A stretch of 30,206 nucleotides of DNA from CAYQAJ01 sp964415245. Lineage in GTDB: Bacteria > Planctomycetota > Planctomycetia > Pirellulales > Pirellulaceae. Below, piece by piece: positions 24,869-30,206 of the stretch. Below the pieces are notes generated by a model. That model saw only the letters and a program-made list of their open reading frames with translations. It was not told where the DNA came from and did no database searches. The stretch is from NCBI GenBank assembly GCA_964415245.1, contig CAYQAJ010000029.1, positions 1-30,206 on the forward strand, in the 5' to 3' direction. Each line of letters begins with the position of its first letter. Position 1 is the first letter of the stretch. A program made the position numbers and the translations under genes.

Positions 24869-25788
24869 ACGCCAAACAGCCGCGTAATCTGGCGGCATCT
24901 GTCCGGCAGCGCCTGTTGAACCACGCTCGCAAAAAGGGCGAGGACTTCCAGTATGTCCTGACTCGGTACGGCCTCGAGCGGCTGCTGTATCGCCTGTCGC
25001 GATCGCCACACGCCGATTCGTTCGTGCTCAAGGGAGCTGTTCTGTTCCAGCTTTGGAGCGACCAGCCTCATCGCCCGACGCGCGATTTGGACCTGCTCGG
25101 CCAGGGCGAGCCGTCAACCGATCGTCTCGAACAATTGTTTTGCGACATTTGCGCGGTATCGGTCGAAGACGACGGCCTGAGATTCCTTGGGAACAGCGTT
25201 CGCGCCGAGCCAATCAAGGAGCACGACGAGTACCAAGGCATCCGCTTGCGCATCGACGCGCGACTCGAGAGCGCCCGGATACCGCTCCAAGTCGACGTCG
25301 GATTCGGAGACGTGATCACTCCGGGAACCATCGACGTACTCTATCCGACGCTGTTCGATTTTCCCGCCCCATCCATTCGAGCTTACCCGCGCGAGACGGT
25401 CGTGGCGGAAAAGTTTCAGGCCATGGTCATGCTGGGCATCGCCAACACTCGCATGAAAGACTTCTACGACCTTTGGACGCTTGCGCTTCGTTTCGAATTT
25501 GACGGTCCAACAATCTGCCAGGCGATCGAAGCAACATTCCGTCGCCGACAAACCGAACTGCCATCGTCGACACCGATCGCGCTCACCGGCGAGTTTGCTC
25601 AGGACCGCGATAAAGCAAACCAATGGCGCGCGTTTTTGGAGAGGGGAGGACTCGTCGACCAAACGCCGACGCTCGACGAGGCCGTGGTCGTGCTGGATTC
25701 ATTCTTGATGCCGCCAACCAGGGCGCTAATCGAGGGCCGATCATTTCCCATGAGGTGGCCATCGGAGGGACCTTGGCAACGAGTTTGA
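24865..25788 (+). CDS. abiEii: AbiEii-type nucleotidyltransferase toxin
   Basis: The 307-residue protein is a DUF1814/AbiEii nucleotidyltransferase. VLKGAVLF (K56, G57) and RPTRDLDLLG (D74, D76) form the catalytic NTase motif. LQVDVGFGD (D144, D149) is motif II. TVVAEKFQAM (K183) and RMKDFYDLW (K198, D199, D202) are the two later conserved AbiEii motifs, so all key residues are present. Characterised relatives bind GTP or transfer nucleotides to tRNA 3' ends and arrest growth. The GTG start at 24865 overlaps the antitoxin stop (GTGA). No mobility gene is adjacent, but truncated gene tails follow downstream, as is common around such modules. Confidence 0.92.
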   Translation: MNAKQPRNLAASVRQRLLNHARKKGEDFQYVLTRYGLERLLYRLSRSPHADSFVLKGAVLFQLWSDQPHRPTRDLDLLGQGEPSTDRLEQLFCDICAVSVEDDGLRFLGNSVRAEPIKEHDEYQGIRLRIDARLESARIPLQVDVGFGDVITPGTIDVLYPTLFDFPAPSIRAYPRETVVAEKFQAMVMLGIANTRMKDFYDLWTLALRFEFDGPTICQAIEATFRRRQTELPSSTPIALTGEFAQDRDKANQWRAFLERGGLVDQTPTLDEAVVVLDSFLMPPTRALIEGRSFPMRWPSEGPWQRV

Positions 25789-25825
25789 ACCCGAGAATCA
25801 ATCAAGCACGAATCGCCGATGTCCG

Positions 25826-25933
25826 AGCGGATCGTCGCCTTACTTTTGCCAAGACCAGGGCAACGTGCGGGTGCTGCCGCGGCACATGAAAGGTCAATCG
25901 GCGGCACCCGAAGAGTGGCCGCAGGCGGAGTGA
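25826..25933 (+). pseudogene. 3' tail of a second BNR_4-type gene
   Basis: This frame reads SGSSPYFCQDQGNVRVLPRH and continues to a TGA at 25931-25933. From YFC to the stop it has 30 codons, exactly as the intact BNR gene (23948-24040). Seventeen of the 30 residues are identical, including GNVR and LPRHM. Upstream of about 25820 the similarity stops, just after the abiEii stop. It is therefore the remnant of a BNR paralogue whose 5' part is gone. Confidence 0.8.
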
Positions 25934-25984
25934 AGGAGAGCGGAATAGAGACGTGCCACGTTATCTGTTCGTGGAATGGGAATC

Positions 25985-26110
25985 TCAATCCGGAGCCGGC
26001 TGGTTCACGCGGAGGCGCGGAGACGCGCAAGGGGAGGGAGTGTTGTTGCTGACGATGCGGTGCAGGCCCTCTTTGAGTGTGGCGGCGCCGAAGTTGATCA
26101 GGCCGAATAC
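25985..26110 (-). pseudogene. 3' tail of a GxxExxY-family gene
   Basis: On the minus strand 26110-26042 encodes VFGLINFGAATLKEGLHRIV, followed by SNN. This matches the conserved C-terminal end of GxxExxY proteins (typically L-INFGA-LK-G-HRIV). The frame ends at 25985 after an S/P/R-rich tail encoded by an acgcggaggcgcgg tract. Upstream of 26110 the sequence no longer resembles the family, and the GxxExxY motif itself is absent, so this is a decayed gene fragment. Confidence 0.7.
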
Positions 26111-26187
26111 GGTTGCTGACATCGTTTCCCACCGTTTCCGTCCCAGAAGACAGTTACGTCGCCGTTTCCCTCGCAAGCAACACACAG

Positions 26188-26688
26188 CTATGTGGCATCA
26201 TCTGGCCAAATCAGATGCCACGGTTGGTCGTCTGATATCGTAGGATGACCTTGAGGTGGAAGCACGAGACGCGCAGCGGCTACTGCGGCCGCACACTCAA
26301 CGCCGTCCGGGTGGGTATCCGTGACAAGCCCAACAAGTCTACGAAAACGCAGGTCACCACTTATCGCCTTTCCGGCTGCTCTGGTGGCTACAGCTTCCAT
26401 ACCTTCCAGTGCAGCGCTAAACAGGTGAGGAAACTCTTCGGGCGAGAACTCGCCAGCGCCATAATCGATAGGTGTCGCCACGTTTATCGTGACACGGACT
26501 CCCCCGTTCTTCTCTCGACGCACAAACTCCACCTCCACTTGCGCAAAAGTGGTCCCGCCAGGATAACATTTCGCAAACTTAAAAGTTTCAACCATGGAGT
26601 GCGCAATGCTAGGCAACCTAGCCGCGTAGGTCTCAGTTTTCTCGGGTCGAACCCTCAGATCGGTGATTCTGAAGCAGTAATTCCTCAC
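26188..26688 (-). CDS. Hypothetical 166-residue protein
   Basis: The minus-strand frame gives a protein-like composition: hydrophobic and charged residues alternate in VTINVATPIDYGAGEFSPEE, LFSAALEGMEAVATRAAGKA and DLRFRRLVGLVTDTHPDGVE. I do not recognise a family; it has no signal peptide or membrane segment. The start is unclear: a GTG at 26688 lacks a convincing ribosome-binding site, and the first in-frame ATG (26595) would remove 31 residues. The GTG lies at the boundary of direct repeat A, so the original 5' end may have been altered. The opposite strand also has a long open frame (26245-26751), but its translation is rich in R, S and H and is judged a shadow. Confidence 0.45.
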   Translation of the reverse strand: MRNYCFRITDLRVRPEKTETYAARLPSIAHSMVETFKFAKCYPGGTTFAQVEVEFVRREKNGGVRVTINVATPIDYGAGEFSPEEFPHLFSAALEGMEAVATRAAGKAISGDLRFRRLVGLVTDTHPDGVECAAAVAAARLVLPPQGHPTISDDQPWHLIWPDDAT

Positions 26689-26979
26689 AAAGTACTATTG
26701 ACATCTCAACGACCTGCGCGTACCATGAGGATGGTGCGATCGGCTCTTTGACAATTCGATTGCGGCCGGAGTTTTCGGTGTTCAGTTTTCAGCCGGAGGA
26801 GGAGCGGCTCGCTGAGGCGCTCATTTTATGCGCTCAGCGAAAGTCGGGGCGACGGCCGATGAGAAATTGATTCGCACGCGACATTTGCCGCTCGAAACCC
26901 GCCCAAACCGCGATAACCATTGACCCGGCAATGACTTGCGAACGACGTCGCAGGCGACAAACGCAGGTCGTCGCGACAC
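26685..26979. repeat. Long direct repeat, copy A (about 295 bp)
   Basis: This stretch aligns along its length with 29007-29286. Shared blocks include TACTATTGACAT, CGGCTCTT, TGCGCTCAGCGA, AATTGATTCGCAC and GGTCGTCGCGACA. Copy A carries an extra GTTTTCGGTGTTCAGTTTTC tract at 26769-26796. Near 26810-26839 it has a 10-bp stem, CGCTGAG(g)CGC with GCGCTCAGCG and a 9-nt loop. The copies are diverged but nearly colinear. They flank the DUF3179 gene. Confidence 0.85.
26698..26726 (+). promoter_or_regulatory. sigma70-like promoter in repeat A, followed by a boxA-like sequence
   Basis: TTGACA (26698-26703) and TACCAT (26721-26726) are 17 bp apart. At 26743-26754 GCTCTTTGACAA differs at one position from the E. 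coli boxA core GCTCTTTAACAA. The promoter is conserved in repeat B with the same spacing. It points rightward into non-coding DNA, so a non-coding transcript is expected. Confidence 0.55.
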
Positions 26980-27070
26980 GCATGGGCGGTCGGCACGGTG
27001 CAGCGTGCCTGCTACGTTGTCGCGCCACATCTTGCGGCCAAGTTGCCGGCGGCGGGTAAGAACGCAACGG

Positions 27071-27100
27071 AAAACGGACGGGGGACTCGCTCGTCCGTTT
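27071..27100 (-). terminator. Hairpin downstream of the DUF3179 gene
   Basis: In minus-strand RNA AAACGGACG pairs perfectly with CGUCCGUUU around an 11-nt loop, and UUUU ends the stem at 27071-27074. It lies about 130 nt beyond the DUF3179 stop codon. The T-run is short, so function as an intrinsic terminator is possible rather than certain. Confidence 0.4.
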
Positions 27101-27233
27101 CGGTGAGCGGGAAGTTTCGATGAGCGGGAAGTGAGAAGGTGAAACCGGAGCACGGCCGGGCTCGGGAAACGCCGGCGACAGAAAGGACGCGCCGACACTA
27201 CCGTGCCATTTCTCGACTCTACCAACTGACCTA

Positions 27234-28223
27234 TTAGCTTGCTTTCCAGTATGCGCTGTCGGGGTAAAAGTCGCGCCATGCACGAAGGGACGAGATTTTG
27301 CCCCTTCGCAGCGTAAGCTGTGCGCCCGCCAGTGGGCCTTTGACTGCCTCGCCGCAGGCTGCGTCCCATTCGCTGCCCGTCTCATCGTCGCGCAGTTTGC
27401 CGTCGTGAAGCGCGAAGGTTAGCGTGTGGCCATCGTTACGGCGATCGTATGCGATCGCTGTAGCACTCTCTTTCAGATACACGACCAGCACCGGTTCGCC
27501 GTCGAACTGGCCATTCACCACCGGCTTTTGGGCCAGTTGATCCAGCGGCCAGGCCCGCGCACGGTCTCCCGTGGCCATGCCCAACACAAACTGGCTCAGA
27601 TCGCGATAGAAATCACTTTGGTAGCTCCGAGACGTGCGGAACAAATTCAGCACGGTCGTGTCCGGATGTTCGTCGCGCCAAGTTTTCCAGTCGGTCACCA
27701 CCGAAGGTAGCACCTCCAGTTCCGCGTCCTTGAGGGGCCCGTCCATGGCTCGCCCCAATAATTGGCTCCATAGGCTGTGGGTCTCCAGATCCATCATGAC
27801 CACGTTGCGCTGCCACTGCATGCCAGATTTGACGAACGTCAGATCTTTGTCTTTCACTCGAGCGGCGAACACGATGCCGTTGTGGCAGAGCTCGCACCAA
27901 GTGGCCACAATGGCACGGTCCGCTAGTGTATCGTTAGCAATCTCACGGCGTGGCGTCGCAAGCATGTTGATGGGATATGCCCTGGCCTTGCCTTCGATCA
28001 CGACGCCCAGCACGAGCTCCTTCTCGCTTAGCGATCGATCGGCCTCGTCGGCCGACACCACCGGTGCGTTCTTGATGGCCGGATATCTTCGCTGCATTAC
28101 TCCTATGGGTGCAAACTCGGGGAGTTCGCCGCAGGCGAGGTTCGCAGCAAACACCACCGCGACCGCCGCGCCCCATGCTCGTGGCGCCGGACTTCGGAAA
28201 ACCGACCGCGAGAACTTTAACAT
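27234..28223 (-). CDS. Secreted DUF3179-domain protein
   Basis: The 329-residue protein has an N-terminal export signal (hydrophobic 17-30, then LACGELPEF). The rest is the DUF3179 fold. RAYPINML (81-88), REIANDTLADRAIVATWCEL and CHNGIVFAARV form the signature region, with C110 and C113 in a CxxC pair. WPLDQL and AYDRR resemble the second repeat. The family is common in exported proteins of planctomycetes and archaea; its biochemical role is unknown, and a redox or metal-binding use of the CxxC is conjecture. Its ATG at 28223 follows GAAGGATGATTCATC, a usable ribosome-binding site. The gene stands alone between the two long direct repeats. Confidence 0.85.
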   Translation of the reverse strand: MLKFSRSVFRSPAPRAWGAAVAVVFAANLACGELPEFAPIGVMQRRYPAIKNAPVVSADEADRSLSEKELVLGVVIEGKARAYPINMLATPRREIANDTLADRAIVATWCELCHNGIVFAARVKDKDLTFVKSGMQWQRNVVMMDLETHSLWSQLLGRAMDGPLKDAELEVLPSVVTDWKTWRDEHPDTTVLNLFRTSRSYQSDFYRDLSQFVLGMATGDRARAWPLDQLAQKPVVNGQFDGEPVLVVYLKESATAIAYDRRNDGHTLTFALHDGKLRDDETGSEWDAACGEAVKGPLAGAQLTLRRGKISSLRAWRDFYPDSAYWKAS

Positions 28224-29006
28224 GATGAATCATCCTTCGTATGTCTGACTTCGTTCGCCTGAAACATGCCGATCGCCGGCGCCCTCAGTGCTGCTGCGCC
28301 AGTCGCCGCCGCGCCGTACCGGTCCGGCGAGAACAGCCAAGGGAACGTAGACATTCGTGATGCCATTTGATGCACACGGAATTTCAGAAACGCATCGCGT
28401 TTGCCGACAGGGACGCCATGTCGTCAAGCCAAGTACAAAGAACGACGACCTGCGCCGCCCGTTTCGGCAGGACTCTGTGGGTGGGAACAACCAAAAGTCA
28501 ATATGCGCATTCACCGATGCGAAGTCAAAGGTCGGGTCGGCTCCGTAAGAGATTCTTGCCGGCGAAGGCACAGGCATCCCGGGGATGTTTTGCGGTATAT
28601 CGCCGATTGCACGTGCAGTAATGCCGTTGCGCCGATGCACCGTCGGGGCATGCGATGTGCCCGCACAACAATCCCATTTTTCTTCAGGGATTTTTCTTGG
28701 CCTGCGGGATTTACGCCATCTCGCTCGCGAGTCGTCCCGGAATCGCGGGGTCAAGTTCCGACTGAGCAGCTACGAGTGAAAGAGACGCCAGGCGCGCTAA
28801 GACCGCACGCCCACGTAAATCGGTGTCGCGACCCGGGCACCGCATCGGATGCAGCGCGTTTTTCAGCACCGCCTCCCCTTTGTCTGCCGGCGTTTCACGG
28901 GCGAAAGAATGTTGCGTCACCATTGGCTTCCGCACCTCGCCTCTTCTTCATGCCGCTGCAAGGCTGCGTCGATCGCTCGGAACGGCGCTTCTGGCGCAAT
29001 ACTTAT

Positions 29007-29286
29007 TCACAAGTTACTATTGACATATCGACGACATGCAGGTACGATGGAAATGGCACGTTCGGCTCTTGGGCAATTCAATGCGGAGCTATCAGCCCGG
29101 AGCGGCGGCCACTAGTTGGTCGAGGGGCTCGTTTTTTGCGCTCAGCGATTGTCGGCGCGACCGCCAATGAGGAATTGATTCGCACTCGACATTTCCCTCT
29201 GAAAACCTGCCAAATCCGCCATAAACATTGAAGCGGCAACGATGTGCGACCGACGTCGCGGCCGACAAAAGCGGGTCGTCGCGACA
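29007..29286. repeat. Long direct repeat, copy B (about 280 bp)
   Basis: This copy is colinear with 26685-26979. It lacks the internal GTTTTCAG tract of copy A; a similar tract (29298-29332), preceded by the same GCGGCC, lies just outside its right end instead. Minus-strand translations of the two copies stay in frame and share motifs such as SRRPAFV and GKCRVRIN. Like copy A it lies beyond the 3' end of a minus-strand gene. Confidence 0.85.
29020..29048 (+). promoter_or_regulatory. sigma70-like promoter in repeat B
   Basis: TTGACA (29020-29025) and TACGAT (29043-29048) are 17 bp apart, in the same place as in repeat A. A weaker boxA-like GCTCTTGGGCAA follows at 29065-29076. It reads toward the convergent ChlI-like gene, so it could yield antisense or non-coding RNA. 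Confidence 0.5.
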
Positions 29287-29444
29287 TTATGCGGCCAGAG
29301 TTCTCAGTGTTCAGTTTTCGGTTTTCAGTCGGCGGGCAAGAACGCGGCTGACAACGGACCACCACGGACAAATGACAACGGGCAACGGACAACGGACTGT
29401 CGCACGCAACCTGAGCCCGCACCCGACCGTTTTCAGATCGGCCC

Positions 29445-30206
29445 TCACTCAACCTCGTACGTCACACGTCCGTGGTGTTGGCTGCGGCTGATGCGGTCGA
29501 GGGCGTAGAGGCCGGCGAGGACGAATTCGACGCACGAGGCCCGCACCGGTTCGTCTTGGGCTGCGTTCACTTCGAACGCTTTCTCCCATACGGCAGGCAC
29601 GCGGCGGATGCGGCTGGCGTAGGCTGCGGAGGGGAGCATGTCGCCGACTTCGATCTTGATGCCCTTGGCGAACACGTCGCCGATCGCGTCGAGGCCGTGC
29701 TGGTCGACGTATTGCTCGAACACGGTGCGAATCGCCTCGGCCATTACGGCATCGAGCACTTGCCGCTCGCCCATTTGATGGCTCCCCATCAAGTCGAGCT
29801 CCAGCTTGCCCAGCGACGACGAATAGAGATGGCCCAGATCGCTGATTCGCGGCACGGCCGGCTTCTCGCCCAACAGGATGGCCCTCCTTCGGGCGCTGGC
29901 GATCATCGTACGAAAGTTGGCGATGGAAACCCGCGCGCTCACGCCCGACTGCTGGTCGATGTACTTCGACTTGCGGGCCTGCACGGTGATCTCCTCGATA
30001 ATCTCCCGCATGAAATAGGGGATGATGACCGGGTACTGCCCGTCGAGATCGACGCCCGCCTCTTGCTCCATGATGGCGATGCCCAGCTCGCGCTCGCGGG
30101 GATAGTGCGTGTGCACCACCGTGCCGATGCGGTCCTTGAGCTGCGGGATCACCTTGCCGCTACGGTTGTACGTGGCGGGGTTGGCGGAGAACAGAATGAG
30201 CACGTC
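29445..30206 (-). CDS. ChlI/MoxR-like AAA+ ATPase, C-terminal part (runs off the right edge)
   Basis: The last 253 codons of a larger gene are present; its 5' end lies beyond the window. The visible start, DVLILFSANPATYNRSGKVIP, contains the NP sensor-I region (SANPATYNRSG), followed by LKDRIGTVVHTHYP with the arginine-finger-type DRIG. This is typical of magnesium-chelatase ChlI-like and sigma54-interacting AAA proteins. The rest is a helical lid and C-terminal region (SGVSARVSIANFRTMIASAR, LELDLMGSHQMGERQ). Walker A and B lie outside. Such proteins remodel partner complexes, often with a von Willebrand A protein. The identity of the partner cannot be seen. Repeat B lies just beyond its 3' end. 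Confidence 0.82.
   Translation of the reverse strand, partial: DVLILFSANPATYNRSGKVIPQLKDRIGTVVHTHYPRERELGIAIMEQEAGVDLDGQYPVIIPYFMREIIEEITVQARKSKYIDQQSGVSARVSIANFRTMIASARRRAILLGEKPAVPRISDLGHLYSSSLGKLELDLMGSHQMGERQVLDAVMAEAIRTVFEQYVDQHGLDAIGDVFAKGIKIEVGDMLPSAAYASRIRRVPAVWEKAFEVNAAQDEPVRASCVEFVLAGLYALDRISRSQHHGRVTYEVE

Larger units (their letters stand above)
25789..26187. other. Gene-remnant region after the AbiE genes
   Basis: This 399-bp stretch has no intact gene. It contains the BNR tail (plus strand), the GxxExxY tail (minus strand) and short linking sequence. The two tails point toward each other and both have lost their 5' parts, which suggests deletion or insertion events at this site. 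No transposase or attachment-site repeat was recognised. Confidence 0.65.
26689..27233. other. Non-coding region with repeat A
   Basis: This stretch of about 545 bp has repeat A in its left half. On the right is a terminator-like hairpin (27072-27100) and two TGAGCGGGAAGT words at 27104-27132. Minus-strand frames run through it and give peptides similar to those of repeat B, but without start signals or protein-like composition. Confidence 0.6.
28224..29444. other. Gene-poor 1.2-kb region with repeat B
   Basis: I find no convincing gene here. A minus-strand frame (28230-28754) and a plus-strand frame (28401-29231) are open, but both translate into R/C/P-rich sequence without recognisable motifs. 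Repeat B occupies 29007-29286. It is followed by a GTTTTCAG tract (29298-29332) and an ACAACGG-word tract (29350-29397) up to the end of the ChlI-like gene. The part between 28250 and 29000 holds nothing I can name. Confidence 0.55.

Noticed and set aside
26685..26979. CRISPR leader with array
   Set aside because: A promoter and boxA-like sequence are present, but no regularly spaced repeats or cas genes follow.
27104..27132. Two TGAGCGGGAAGT words as an operator
   Set aside because: They lie downstream of the DUF3179 gene and not near a promoter; probably a local duplication.
26821..27385. Minus-strand frames in repeat A with peptides similar to those of repeat B
   Set aside because: Similarity follows from the DNA repeat; there are no start signals or protein-like composition. 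An ancestral gene is not excluded, so the likeness is noted in the repeat entry.
28230..28754. Minus-strand open frame of 174 codons upstream of the DUF3179 gene
   Set aside because: No motif, poor composition and no ribosome-binding site; too weak for a gene call.

Overview
The window is high-GC bacterial chromosome, most likely from a planctomycete of the Pirellulales type. This rests on gene content I associate with that group: a secreted BNR_4-type protein, a secreted DUF3179 protein, a lysine-rich STAS protein, PepSY-like proteins, a ChlI-like AAA protein, and dispersed palindromes with a GGGGACTGGCTCATTTTG core. It is an inference, since there is no rRNA in the window. It contains 21 protein-coding genes I can support, no tRNA or rRNA, no CRISPR array and no intact transposon.

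Left part (1-8282, minus strand): a DNA-end-processing cluster. An AddB-like and an AddA-like helicase/nuclease subunit overlap by 4 nt. They are followed, after a palindromic repeat, by an Mre11/SbcD-type phosphoesterase and the N-terminus of its SMC-like ATPase partner, which also overlap by 4 nt. The order parallels addB-addA-sbcD-sbcC of Bacillus.

Middle part (8540-17900, all minus strand): threonine synthase, a GT4 glycosyltransferase, a divergent Nramp-type transporter carrying a coiled coil and an EF-hand, a repeat-bearing lipoprotein, two HAD-fold proteins, a GNAT/FemAB-like protein and a STAS protein. The transporter is split by 100 N flanked by an exact 55-bp duplication. Collapsing the duplication restores a single 649-codon frame, so the gap looks like an assembly artefact.

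Right-middle (18178-24040): a 45-aa basic protein, then an XRE-cupin regulator divergent from a tdh-kbl threonine-to-glycine pair, a PepSY-like exported protein and a secreted BNR protein. The regulator probably controls tdh-kbl.

Accessory part (24041-29444): an AbiEi/AbiEii type IV toxin-antitoxin pair whose promoter is framed by a 20-bp inverted repeat. Next come a leftover 3' tail of a second BNR gene, a leftover 3' tail of a GxxExxY gene, an orphan ORF, and a DUF3179 gene between two diverged direct repeats of about 290 bp. Each repeat starts with the same sigma70-like promoter and a boxA-like sequence. The window ends inside a ChlI-like ATPase gene.

The signals most worth following up are: (1) three palindromic elements whose arms differ between copies but stay complementary within each copy; (2) the promoter-plus-boxA repeats; (3) the AbiE operator and the gene tails around it; (4) the Nramp/coiled-coil/EF-hand protein.
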